Shown in pieces: positions 54,148 through 62,961 of a DNA stretch of 64,000 bases (position 1 is its first letter; each line of letters opens with the position of its first letter). The stretch spans positions 98,299 to 162,298 of the forward strand of contig JAUWPV010000001.1 in NCBI GenBank assembly GCA_030611385.1. Direction: 5' to 3'. A model generated the notes under the pieces. It was given only the letters and a program-made list of their open reading frames with translations. It did no database searches and was not told where the DNA came from. Source of the stretch: Bacillota bacterium. GTDB taxonomy: Bacteria > Bacillota > Dethiobacteria > DTU022. The position numbers and the translations under genes were made by a program.

Positions 54148-55911
54148 ATGCCGCTAGATCCAACCAAATACGCTGACTGGGAGATAGCTGAAGCTGCTGA
54201 GACAAATATGAAGCAGGTATACCAGTTAGCAGAGGAGTTAAAACTTGAGAAGGAAGAACTCCTGCCCCATGGCCATTATGTGGCCAAAGTTGACTACAAG
54301 AAAGTGCTCGAAAGACTGAAAGACAAGCCTGATGGTAAGTATATCGACGTTACGGCAATCACCCCCACTCCGCTTGGTGAGGGTAAATCGACTTCTACTA
54401 TGGGTCTGACCCAGGGCATGGGTAAACTTGGCAAGAATGTTATTGCTACTATCCGCCAGCCTTCCGGAGGCCCGACTATGAATGTTAAGGGTTCCGCTGC
54501 CGGGGGTGGGTTGGCCCAGTGTATTCCCCTTACGCCCTTCTCCCTCGGTTTAACCGGGGATATCAATGCAATCATGAATGCCCATAACCTGGCCATGGTG
54601 GCGCTGACTTCCCGTATCCAACATGAATTCAACTCTACAGACGCGTTTTTGGAGCGCAGCGGTTTGAAGAGACTGAATATCGATCCGCGTAATGTCGAAA
54701 TGAAGTGGATCATCGACTTCTGTGCCCAGGCTCTGCGTAACATCACCATCGGGCTGGGTGGCCGGAAAGATGGATTCATGATGAATTCAAACTTTGCTAT
54801 AGCTGTTTCTTCCGAAGTCATGGCAATTTTAGCCGTGGCCAAGGATTTAAAAGATATGCGCGAGCGTATGGGTAAGATTATTGTAGCCTATGACAAGAAG
54901 GGTAATCCCGTCACTACCGGCGATCTCGATGTTGCCGGCGCCATGACAGCCTGGATGGTTGGAGCGATCAACCCGAACCTGCTGCAGACCCTGGAAGGGC
55001 AACCGGTATTTGTGCATGCCGGTCCTTTTGCCAATATTGCTATCGGGCAGTCTTCGATTATCGCTGACCGTATTGCTTTAAAATTAAGTGACTACGTGAT
55101 TACTGAATCCGGTTTTGCTGCCGATATCGGTTTCGAGAAATTCTGGAACCTGAAGTGCCGCATGTCCGGCCTGACTCCGCACTGTGCGGTGGTCGTCGTG
55201 ACCATTCGCGCCCTGAAGTGCCACGGCGGTGCACCGTTGCCGCTGCCCGGCCAGCCGCTTGATCCGGTTTACAGTCAGGAAAACATTGAGTGGGTTGAAA
55301 AGGGCTGTGAAAACCTGATCCACCATATAAATACCGTTAAAAAAGCCGGTATAAACCCGGTAGTCTGTATCAACCACTTCTTCACCGATACCGATAATGA
55401 AGTAAAAATAGTTCGGCGTCTGGCTGAAGCTGTGGGCGCGAGAGTTGCGCTTGCCAAGCACTGGCAGTACGGTGGTGAAGGGGCAATTGAATTCGCCGAA
55501 GCCGTTATCGAAGCCTGCAACGAGCCGAGTAAAATTAAGTTTTTATACGAATTGGAAACCCCGCTGCGTCAGCGCATCGAGCTGATTGCCAAAGAGGTTT
55601 ACGGAGCAGATGGTGTAGAATATTCCCCGGAAGCTCTTGCTAAAGCGAAGAGAATGGAAACAGACCCCAAGTTTCAGAAGATGGGTACCTGCATGGTTAA
55701 GACTCACCTCAGCCTTACTGATAACCCGATGCTGAAGGGTGTTCCGAAGGGCTGGAGACTTAACATTCGGGACATTCTTACCTATGGTGGAGCCGACTTC
55801 GTGGTTCCGGTTGCCGGAACTATATCCCTGATGCCCGGAACAGCTGCAAATCCCGCTTACCGCAGGGTTGACGTTGATGTTGAAACCGGAAAAGTACAGG
55901 GTCTTTTCTAG
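54148..55911 (+). CDS. fhs: formate-tetrahydrofolate ligase, long form
   Basis: This enzyme joins formate to THF with ATP and starts the methyl branch of the Wood-Ljungdahl pathway. The 587-residue protein has the P-loop [36 protein letters not shown] and [20 protein letters not shown]. Clostridial enzymes I know are about 555-560 residues and start differently; the N-terminus [17 protein letters not shown] and overall length resemble the long form of sulfate-reducing and syntrophic deltaproteobacteria (recall, not a search). ATG at 54148 follows AAGGAGG. It stands alone; no other C1-branch gene is next to it. Confidence 0.95.
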   Translation: MPLDPTKYADWEIAEAAETNMKQVYQLAEELKLEKEELLPHGHYVAKVDYKKVLERLKDKPDGKYIDVTAITPTPLGEGKSTSTMGLTQGMGKLGKNVIATIRQPSGGPTMNVKGSAAGGGLAQCIPLTPFSLGLTGDINAIMNAHNLAMVALTSRIQHEFNSTDAFLERSGLKRLNIDPRNVEMKWIIDFCAQALRNITIGLGGRKDGFMMNSNFAIAVSSEVMAILAVAKDLKDMRERMGKIIVAYDKKGNPVTTGDLDVAGAMTAWMVGAINPNLLQTLEGQPVFVHAGPFANIAIGQSSIIADRIALKLSDYVITESGFAADIGFEKFWNLKCRMSGLTPHCAVVVVTIRALKCHGGAPLPLPGQPLDPVYSQENIEWVEKGCENLIHHINTVKKAGINPVVCINHFFTDTDNEVKIVRRLAEAVGARVALAKHWQYGGEGAIEFAEAVIEACNEPSKIKFLYELETPLRQRIELIAKEVYGADGVEYSPEALAKAKRMETDPKFQKMGTCMVKTHLSLTDNPMLKGVPKGWRLNIRDILTYGGADFVVPVAGTISLMPGTAANPAYRRVDVDVETGKVQGLF

Positions 55912-55944
55912 AAGCGCTTTTGTTCTGATAAAGCAGATTACATT

Positions 55945-55985
55945 AATTACAAAGGGACGCTGTAACTGCGTCCCTTTGTAATTTG
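55945..55985. terminator. bidirectional terminator between fhs and folK
   Basis: The stem AATTACAAAGGGACGC / GCGTCCCTTTGTAATT with a seven-base loop serves both convergent genes. Confidence 0.9.
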
Positions 55986-55996
55986 ATTGAATGTAT

Positions 55997-56506
55997 TTAC
56001 TTGATAGTGTACCAGCTTGACGGCTGAAACAGCTTAACTTCCTCAGCAGGCCTTCGGGCTGAAAGCGCTTTGCTGATAGTTATGTCTATGCCCGGAATTA
56101 ACAGATCAGGATTGATATCAGCCATGGGAACGAGGACAAAATTGCGCTCGGCAATAAGCGGATGAGGCAGCTTGAAGATAGGAGTGTTCATCATTACTCC
56201 TTCATAGATCAACAGGTCGAGGTCGATATTCCGCGGACCCCACCGCTCCTCCCTTACCCGTCCCATTTTATCTTCGATTTCGAACATTTTAAGCAATAGC
56301 ATTGTCGGTGAAAGTGTGGTGGCGAGGGCCGCACAGGCATTAAGAAACGGGTCCTGTTCCGGTCCGCCAACCGGATCGGTTTCATAGATGGCTGAAACGG
56401 ACTGCACTGAGATCTCTCTTTCAACTGAAAGCATCTCCAGTGAGCGCTTCAAATTATCCAGCCGATCACCTAAATTCGATCCAATTCCGATATAGGCAGT
56501 TTTCAA
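55997..56506 (-). CDS. folK: 6-hydroxymethyl-7,8-dihydropterin pyrophosphokinase
   Basis: This enzyme activates the pterin for folate synthesis. The 169-residue protein has AYIGIGSNLGDRLDNL, YETDPVGGPEQDPFLNAC, the signature RWGPRNIDLDLLIYEG and LPHPLIAERNFVLVPMADI. TTG at 56506 is chosen because GGAGG lies seven bases upstream and the family begins right here. It is last of the folate genes, separated from folB by a 380-base gap. Confidence 0.94.
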   Translation of the reverse strand: MKTAYIGIGSNLGDRLDNLKRSLEMLSVEREISVQSVSAIYETDPVGGPEQDPFLNACAALATTLSPTMLLLKMFEIEDKMGRVREERWGPRNIDLDLLIYEGVMMNTPIFKLPHPLIAERNFVLVPMADINPDLLIPGIDITISKALSARRPAEEVKLFQPSSWYTIK

Positions 56507-56888
56507 ACGGTCATCCTCCATTTATCCGTGTAGGTTACTATGTGTATATAACTTATTACTCCAATTAAATTTTTGTTGACTAATAATTAGTGATGTATAA
56601 CTATGGGATTCTCAAACCTACCTTATGCTGCTACTGTAAGCCTGAAGCGAACATAAAGCGAATAACTCAGAATTGACGGCGAAACAAGGGTTTGAGCAGG
56701 TTTCAGTCCTCAAAAAAAAGTTACCACTTCAGTATTATTGAGGGCTGAACCGAGAACAGAAGGCTGAGTGCTTCGTTTCGAGGTCGTTTGCGAAAGCCAT
56801 CAGGTGAGCTATGGCAATCCTACATGAGCGATTAGAGAGCAAAGGTTTCAGTAACAGCTAAAAAGCAACTGTATTTATTAAGTGCCGA
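56507..56888. other. unexplained 380-base gap inside the folate gene cluster
   Basis: No gene, tRNA or clear riboswitch is seen on either strand. It is AT-rich near folK and has several short imperfect inverted repeats in the middle, for example near 56690-56720 (TTGAG / CTCAA). The other fol genes are much closer together, so this stretch may be a relic or hold a separate folK promoter; none is clear. Confidence 0.4.
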
Positions 56889-57242
56889 TCACTTGCTGCG
56901 TGTAACCACTATGCTTACACCGCCCTGAACGCCCGGGATGGGTGGGTTTGGTTTGCGTACTTCAACAACCACTTCAAACACACCGGCCAGGGCTAAAAGC
57001 TTATCGGCAATCCTACAGGCCAGGGTTTCGAGCAGTTGGCATGATTGACCGCATATTACCTGTTCCACCATCTGCACCGCTGCCCGGTAATCTGGCACAC
57101 GATTGATGTGATCATCTTCATGCCCGGATAGGTCAAGGCCCAGCTCGAGGCTGACTTGAAATTCCTGTCCCAGGGTTTGCTCTTCCAAAAGCACTCCATG
57201 ATATCCATAGCAAACGATTCTTTCAACGATAATTCGATCCAA
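56889..57242 (-). CDS. folB: dihydroneopterin aldolase
   Basis: This is a 117-residue enzyme of folate synthesis. It starts DRIIVERIVCYGYHGVLLEEQTLGQEFQV (in parts) with the conserved Tyr-Gly-x-His, and has LLETLACRIADKLL and the C-terminal VRKPNPPIPGVQGGVSIVV. TTG at 57242 follows GGAGGTGA. It lies seven bases after folP. Confidence 0.94.
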   Translation of the reverse strand: MDRIIVERIVCYGYHGVLLEEQTLGQEFQVSLELGLDLSGHEDDHINRVPDYRAAVQMVEQVICGQSCQLLETLACRIADKLLALAGVFEVVVEVRKPNPPIPGVQGGVSIVVTRSK

Positions 57243-57249
57243 AACAATC

Positions 57250-58422
57250 TCACCTCCGGATCATGGCGTCAGTCATGACCGCTACATTGCGCATCTGCAG
57301 AACATCATGGACCCTGATAATATCGGCGCCTGCGCTGATACCGTAAGCGACGGTAGCAGCAGTTCCTTCAAGGCGCTTTTCTACGGGCAGGTCAAGGGTT
57401 TTACCGATCATCGACTTTCGGGAAGTTCCGAGCAGCAGGGGATAGCCAAGATTGCAGAAATCGCGTAAATGAAGCATAACTTCTAAGTTCTGCTGAAGAT
57501 CTTTTCCGAAACCGATGCCCGGGTCGATAATGATTCGGTCATCCTTAATGCCTGCCAGGTGAGCCAGTTCAATTGATTCCTCAAGTTCGCTAAGAATATC
57601 AGGGATCAGGTCTTCATAAGTAGTGCTGCGCCGATTGTGCATCAGGCAAATTGGAACCTGAAAGCGGGCTGCCACCCGGCCCAGTGAGCTGTCTCCTTTG
57701 AGGCCCCAGACATCATTAAGCATTTCCACACCGGCTTCCAGGGCAGCTTCAGCGACAACGGCTTTGTAGGTGTCAATAGATAGGGGTAGTTTAAAAGAAC
57801 GATCCTTTTTCAGGGCTGTAATTACCGGTATAACCCGTTTTAACTCTTCTTCTACTGGAACCTGTTCATGCCCGGGGCGTGTTGATTCCCCGCCGATATC
57901 GATTATATCAGCGCCTTCTTCCGCCATTTTATAAGCCTGGGCCAAGGCATTATCAATCTGATCAAACCTGCCTCCATCAGAAAAGGAGTCCGGTGTAATG
58001 TTCAGGATACCCATAAGCAGAGTCCGCTTACCCAGGGGTAGAATTCTGTTGCCAAGAGACAGATCAGTTGGTATCTTTTTATGAAATCTTTCCAGAATCC
58101 GGCTAATGATTTGTCCGACCAGGGCCGGGTCTCCCTCATTATTTTTAAGGACAGAGCATATAGCGGAGAGTTCAGCTTCAGAACCGGCAATAATTGCATC
58201 GATACAGCCGTTTTCATACTGTTTAGGTAGAGAGAGCAATAATTGAGCCTTGCGAGTCAAGGCGGTATTTTCCAGTAAAAGCACGACTGATTCAGGAATT
58301 CGGTGCAGTTTAATCAGATGGCAGATTGCCTGTTTTCTAAAAAGGTCAATAGCCTCACAGCTTAAACCGAATGATGTGAGTTCTTTTTCAATCAAATCCA
58401 GGTTCAGATGGCTAGCCTGCAT
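57250..58422 (-). CDS. folP: dihydropteroate synthase, N-terminally extended form
   Basis: This enzyme joins pABA to the pterin. The catalytic barrel (from about 125) has LLMGILNITPDSFSDGG, ADIIDIGGESTRPGHE, LPLSIDTYKA, LMHN and LGTSRKSMIG. The first 120 residues are a non-catalytic extension that I also associate with other clostridial FolP proteins of about 390-400 residues. ATG at 58422 follows GGGGAAAGG. It lies between folE and folB. Confidence 0.93.
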   Translation of the reverse strand: MQASHLNLDLIEKELTSFGLSCEAIDLFRKQAICHLIKLHRIPESVVLLLENTALTRKAQLLLSLPKQYENGCIDAIIAGSEAELSAICSVLKNNEGDPALVGQIISRILERFHKKIPTDLSLGNRILPLGKRTLLMGILNITPDSFSDGGRFDQIDNALAQAYKMAEEGADIIDIGGESTRPGHEQVPVEEELKRVIPVITALKKDRSFKLPLSIDTYKAVVAEAALEAGVEMLNDVWGLKGDSSLGRVAARFQVPICLMHNRRSTTYEDLIPDILSELEESIELAHLAGIKDDRIIIDPGIGFGKDLQQNLEVMLHLRDFCNLGYPLLLGTSRKSMIGKTLDLPVEKRLEGTAATVAYGISAGADIIRVHDVLQMRNVAVMTDAMIRR

Positions 58423-58543
58423 TTTTTATCCTTTCCCCTGTCAATATAGCAAACTCTGGCGAGGCGGATGCTCCGGCTTGCTGCAACGGCTGTGGGCATC
58501 GCAGCTTAATCGATCTTGCCCATTTACAATTCACCGGTATTGG

Positions 58544-59110
58544 CTATAGTTTTCCCTTGATCAGGCTGAAAACTTCAATCCTGGAACTGGGGTTGCGCCT
58601 GAACAGTCCACGCACGGCGGAAGTAACCGTAATTGACCCGGGTTTGCTGACCCCACGAATGCTCATGCAGAGGTGTTCGGCTTCTATGACTACGACAACC
58701 CCTTTTGGTTTAAGCTCTTCAGTAATAATATTTGCAACGTTACTGGTCAGGCGTTCTTGAAGCTGTGGGCGCCTTGAGAGGGTTTCGATAACCCTGACCA
58801 ATTTACTCAAGCCAACAATTCTGCCACCGGCGGGAAGGTAAGCAATATGGGCTTTTCCGTAAAACGGCAGCAAATGGTGTTCGCACATCGAATAAAATGA
58901 AATATCTTTAACCAGTACAATTTCATCATGGCCATCTTCTACAAAGCAGGTTTGTAGATGGGTGCGCGGATCCCTTTGTAAACCGCCAAAAAGTTCTGCG
59001 TACATATTGGCCACACGCTGGGGGGTGCCGCGCAAACCTTCCCTGTTCTTATCTTCTCCAATGGCATCCAGGATCATTTCTACGGCCTCGATGATTTTAT
59101 CTTTATCCAA
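58544..59110 (-). CDS. folE: GTP cyclohydrolase I
   Basis: This 188-residue enzyme opens folate synthesis. It has [22 protein letters not shown] with zinc-binding Cys and His residues, the conserved [22 protein letters not shown] (in parts) and [17 protein letters not shown] with the third zinc Cys. TTG at 59110 follows AAAGGCGG. It is first of the folate genes and lies 18 bases after the CPBP-like gene. Confidence 0.95.
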   Translation of the reverse strand: MDKDKIIEAVEMILDAIGEDKNREGLRGTPQRVANMYAELFGGLQRDPRTHLQTCFVEDGHDEIVLVKDISFYSMCEHHLLPFYGKAHIAYLPAGGRIVGLSKLVRVIETLSRRPQLQERLTSNVANIITEELKPKGVVVVIEAEHLCMSIRGVSKPGSITVTSAVRGLFRRNPSSRIEVFSLIKGKL

Positions 59111-59128
59111 TGCTATACCGCCTTTCTG

Positions 59129-60445
59129 CTAAAAAAGAATAATACCGGGCAGCCAGAGAACCAGACTATGCATAAGCGCACATGCGAGAATATTTTCTGT
59201 GCGCAGGTAAACATAACCGAGAAGGGCAGCCGTACCCGGTACAAGAACCGCCAGCTCCAGATAAGTGTACGGATAAGCAATCATCCAGGGAGCTGTCGCC
59301 ATTAAATAAACAAATCGAACAATGGCAGCAATAAAAATCATAGCAAGCAGTCCCCTGGTCGGATCCAGCTGACGGCTTAATACAGTTTGGATGTAACCAC
59401 GCCAAATCATTTCCTGCGGCAATGCGATCACTAAAAAAATTACCGGCAAACGGAGAACCGCTGAAAATATTTCATTACTAATGCCAACGGGTATGCCCCG
59501 GGTTATTCCGATCAATAGTGCTGCAGATAGGCTAGCTAACAAATAACCGTGTCTGATTCTGTCTCGGCGAAGGCCGAAATCAAGATAATCTATTTTACCG
59601 TATCTGGAAGATAAAATCAGTAACAATATAGCTGTTACGTAGCCAAAAGCCGCATAATATCCAGACCAGCCGTTCGCTTTTATACTAATATCGCCAATTA
59701 GGACCAAAACGGCAATCAGGGGTATTATGGCCAGGCTGATAACACCCGGAGGGGTCTTACCCAAATGAAGCCAGTACCGGGAATAGTGGTGATCTGATGA
59801 AAAAATGGCAATGACGAAAAGGATAATCACAATAATCAGAAAGTAGATTAATACCGATACCAAAACTTGGGCGGTACTGCCGTTGATCTCGGGAGGCAGG
59901 ATGGGTCCGCCTTCTGCAGACAAGAAGTAGTAATAGATCAGGCCTTCTGTTGCATGAAATGTAAGTGGTATCGTCTCGTCCCAAACTGCCGGCATACCGG
60001 TTTGCTGATTAAAAATTGCTTCAACATAACTCAATAATACTGTATCTTCTACCGGCATAAAGATATTATTTCCCCGTATTTTCTCAAAAAGACTGTGGTC
60101 TAAAACCATAAAGAGACCACCGGTATTCAGGGTGTTTAATTTCAATCCATTCTGCTCATAAGATCCTTCCCCTAATAGCATAACGCTTCTTTTATGGTCA
60201 CTGTCGTTAACAGTAACAATAACCCCACCCTGTGGAAGGCTGACCTTCAAGCCGTCGATTTCAAATGACCACGGTTCAAACTCACAAACAGTGCTTATTT
60301 CGTAATTATAAGGGCTGTGGCCCAGGGCATCCGGGAAAAAAGCAGTCAGGATAAAAGTCGAAATAACCAGTAAAGCAGTAATTACCATTAATATTAACAT
60401 TACGACGAAATAGTTCTTGGCCCCCATTTTTTTAAGCAGCAACAA
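59129..60445 (-). CDS. CPBP-like membrane protein with degenerate active site
   Basis: This 438-residue membrane protein has about eight to ten helices and a large outer loop (about 35-190) after the first. The C-terminal part is like CPBP (Rce1-type) intramembrane proteases, but motif 1, normally EExxxR, is PQEMIWRG (first Glu is Gln), and the FxxxH motif is FIAAIVRF with no His. The last-motif His is kept (LMHSLVLW). Protease activity is doubtful. TTG at 60445 is chosen because GAGGAGG lies just upstream; ATG at 60427 is also possible and a longer frame to 60544 lacks a ribosome site. Confidence 0.75.
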   Translation of the reverse strand: MLLLKKMGAKNYFVVMLILMVITALLVISTFILTAFFPDALGHSPYNYEISTVCEFEPWSFEIDGLKVSLPQGGVIVTVNDSDHKRSVMLLGEGSYEQNGLKLNTLNTGGLFMVLDHSLFEKIRGNNIFMPVEDTVLLSYVEAIFNQQTGMPAVWDETIPLTFHATEGLIYYYFLSAEGGPILPPEINGSTAQVLVSVLIYFLIIVIILFVIAIFSSDHHYSRYWLHLGKTPPGVISLAIIPLIAVLVLIGDISIKANGWSGYYAAFGYVTAILLLILSSRYGKIDYLDFGLRRDRIRHGYLLASLSAALLIGITRGIPVGISNEIFSAVLRLPVIFLVIALPQEMIWRGYIQTVLSRQLDPTRGLLAMIFIAAIVRFVYLMATAPWMIAYPYTYLELAVLVPGTAALLGYVYLRTENILACALMHSLVLWLPGIILF

Positions 60446-60633
60446 GTATTCCTCCTCAGACCAGTCTGGTTGTCGTTGTATTTGAATTCGCACTGCCTGA
60501 TTAAATGGCTTACTCTCCAACGTTATATAAAACCGTGCATGCACGGGGTCTTCTTTTCAAAACAAACCCGATCTGCTATAGTGTATATGTTTAAAGCATC
60601 ACTAACAATGTTTATTCAACCGGGGTGAATTAA

Positions 60634-61398
60634 TTGTTACTGGCCATTGACGTTGGCAATACCCATATTATGCTTGGTGTCTACAGGGAAGATCAGATCC
60701 TGATCTACTGGCGGCTGGCCACCCGAAAAGAAAGCACCGAAGATGAGCTGGGAATAGTCGTTAAGAATCTTCTTCATAACAGTCACCTCAAACTAAGTGA
60801 TATCAAAGCAATCGCCATATCTTCTGTTGTTCCTCCCCTGATGTACTCTTTGGAGCGGATGTCTAATAAGTATTTTGAAATTGATCCTCTGGTGATCGGT
60901 CCCGGTATTAAAACCGGTTTAAACATTGTAACAGATAATCCGCGAGAAGTGGGAGCCGATCGGATAGTAAATGCAGTTGCCGCTTATAATTTATATGGCG
61001 GTCCGCTCATTATCGTCGATTTCGGAACAGCGACTACTTTTTGTGCAATATCGGAATCAGGTGACTACCTGGGCGGAGCCATCGCTCCCGGAATAGGTAT
61101 TTCGATGGAAGCTCTTTTTGAGCGGGCAGCCAAACTGCCCCGCGTAGAAATAGTGAGGCCCGAACAGGTCATCGGTAAAGATACTATTAGCAGTATGCAA
61201 TCGGGTATTATCTTTGGTTTTGCCGGTCAGGTAGACGGCATCGTTCGCCGAATGGTTGAAGAACTAAAAGCCAGGCCATTGATTATCGCCACTGGAGGCT
61301 TTGCCTCCCTGATTGCCCGTGAATCGGAAACAATCGGCAAGGTTAATCCACTCCTAACTCTTGAAGGATTGCGTATTATTAATAACCTGAACACTTAA
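60634..61398 (+). CDS. coaX: type III pantothenate kinase
   Basis: This enzyme starts CoA synthesis. The 254-residue protein begins LLAIDVGNTHIMLGVYRE (the phosphate-1 motif) and has GADRIVNAVAAYNLYGG, IIVDFGTATTFCAIS and YLGGAIAPGIGISMEALFERAAKLPRVE (in parts). TTG at 60634 follows a weak ACCGGGGTG site. In Bacillus coaX follows ftsH; here several genes lie between. Confidence 0.95.
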   Translation: MLLAIDVGNTHIMLGVYREDQILIYWRLATRKESTEDELGIVVKNLLHNSHLKLSDIKAIAISSVVPPLMYSLERMSNKYFEIDPLVIGPGIKTGLNIVTDNPREVGADRIVNAVAAYNLYGGPLIIVDFGTATTFCAISESGDYLGGAIAPGIGISMEALFERAAKLPRVEIVRPEQVIGKDTISSMQSGIIFGFAGQVDGIVRRMVEELKARPLIIATGGFASLIARESETIGKVNPLLTLEGLRIINNLNT

Positions 61399-61428
61399 AT
61401 CAAATGTCTACTGGGGGTTGAGTAGATC

Positions 61429-62250
61429 ATGAGAATCGGTTTAGCCCTAAGCGGTGGTGCGGCAAGAGGGATCGCTCATATTGGTGTTCTTCAGTATCTG
61501 GAAGAACGTGGCGTTAAAGCTTGCCGTGTGGCTGGAACCAGTGCAGGTAGTATTGTAGGCGCTTTGTATTGTGCCGGCAGAAATGTCGAGGAAATAAAAA
61601 AGATTGTAGAGACGATGTCTTGGAAAAATCTGGTCAAACTCTCTATCCCCCGCAAAGGCTTGATCGATTCCTCTCGCCTACTGTATATACTAAAGGAACA
61701 TATTGATGAAATAACCTTTGAAGAGCTGAAAATACCGCTTATTGTCAACGCCATCGATTTATTAAGCGGTGAAGAAATTGTTTTTGGGGAAGGTTCTGTT
61801 GCAGAAGCTGTTCAGGCCAGCTGTGCTATACCCGGTATTTTCACCCCGGTAATGTGGAATAAGCGCCTGTTAGTTGACGGCGGCCTGCTTGACAACGTGC
61901 CGGTGGCCCTGATCAAGAGCAGGGATATAGACTATATCATTGCTGTTAATGTGGGAACTCAGAAGCCATTACAAAAAGAGCCGGATAATATATTTGAGAT
62001 TTTAATCCAATCTTTTGACATTATTCGCCGGCACCGGGAGATACCTGCTTATGAATTTGCTGATATACTTATAGAGCCCGACCTCGGCGATATCTCCTTC
62101 TGGGATAACAGCAAAGCAAATCTTCTGATCGAACGGGGTTATGAATCAGCCAAGAAGGCTCTGGATGGGGTTAATCTTGTGAAGAAACGGGGCCACCTAT
62201 CCCGTTGGGTTAGCAGACGTAAGTACAAAACGGAGGTAAAAATGAGATGA
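61429..62250 (+). CDS. patatin-like phospholipase
   Basis: This is a 273-residue lipid hydrolase of the RssA/YlbK type. The oxyanion loop is LALSGGAARGIAHIGVL, the nucleophile GTSAGS and the catalytic Asp in VDGGLLDNVPV. It has no signal peptide and should be cytosolic. It overlaps the next gene by four bases (ATGA), so the two are co-translated. Confidence 0.9.
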   Translation: MRIGLALSGGAARGIAHIGVLQYLEERGVKACRVAGTSAGSIVGALYCAGRNVEEIKKIVETMSWKNLVKLSIPRKGLIDSSRLLYILKEHIDEITFEELKIPLIVNAIDLLSGEEIVFGEGSVAEAVQASCAIPGIFTPVMWNKRLLVDGGLLDNVPVALIKSRDIDYIIAVNVGTQKPLQKEPDNIFEILIQSFDIIRRHREIPAYEFADILIEPDLGDISFWDNSKANLLIERGYESAKKALDGVNLVKKRGHLSRWVSRRKYKTEVKMR

Positions 62251-62864
62251 ATATAAGCTGCCATGAAGCAATTAAAAGCCGCCGCAGTATCAGGAAGTTT
62301 GAATGCCGTAATATTTCCACTGAGGATCTGGAGCACATTATTGAGGCAGCAAGGCTTGCACCATCGGGAACCAACCGCCAGCCATGGCGCTTTGTACTGC
62401 TGATCAGCAAAGAAGAAAAAGAAAAAATTGCCGGAGCAGTGGTACAACCTTTTGTTGTTGCAGCACCGGCTGTATTTGTCTGCTGCCTCGATCGTAGGGC
62501 TTATGTGCGCCAGCTGGTTGAAGAAAGAATGAAAGAACTGGTTCAGGCTGATGTGATCAGTGTAGAGGCGGCCGGATATATTTATCAAAGAAAATTGCCG
62601 GAGCAGGTAGAAGATGTCGTCATTCCTGCTTCTGCTTATCTCGATCTCGGTATTGCTGTTGAAAATATGGCCTTGATGGCTACCGCTCTTGGTCTGGGCA
62701 GCTGTTGGGTACGTCTGTTTAATCAACAGCAGGTGCATGAAGCGCTCGGTCTGTCACCGGAAATTGAAGTAGTGGCTCTGCTGCCGATCGGTTATCCGAT
62801 GCAATCGCCTTCCCCCCGTCCCCGACTTAGTCGGGATGAGATTATTATTAAGCTTTCAAATTAG
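62247..62864 (+). CDS. nitroreductase-family flavoprotein
   Basis: This 205-residue FMN enzyme starts CHEAIKSRRSIRKFECRNIS, with the flavin phosphate-binding Arg pair, and has RLAPSGTNRQPWRFVLL and the C-terminal ATALGLGSCWVRLF and LLPIGYPMQSPSPRPR. The substrate is unknown. It lies in an operon with the patatin-like gene and ends at a bidirectional terminator. Confidence 0.92.
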   Translation: MNISCHEAIKSRRSIRKFECRNISTEDLEHIIEAARLAPSGTNRQPWRFVLLISKEEKEKIAGAVVQPFVVAAPAVFVCCLDRRAYVRQLVEERMKELVQADVISVEAAGYIYQRKLPEQVEDVVIPASAYLDLGIAVENMALMATALGLGSCWVRLFNQQQVHEALGLSPEIEVVALLPIGYPMQSPSPRPRLSRDEIIIKLSN

Positions 62865-62868
62865 TAAA

Positions 62869-62903
62869 AGGAGGCGTATGTTTCCTGCGCCTCCTCAATT
62901 TTT
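62869..62903. terminator. bidirectional terminator between the nitroreductase gene and nifJ
   Basis: The stem AGGAGGCG / CGCCTCCT with an 11-base loop is followed by AATTTTT on plus and TTTTA on minus. Confidence 0.85.
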
Positions 62904-62961
62904 GCACTTGTTCCGCATACTGGTTCCTGTTTACTGATAGCATATTGCTGCGGTAGGTTGC

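Noticed and set aside
54294-54842. A 182-codon frame on the minus strand inside fhs
   Set aside because: It is antisense to a highly conserved enzyme and has no known motif; GC-frame shadow.
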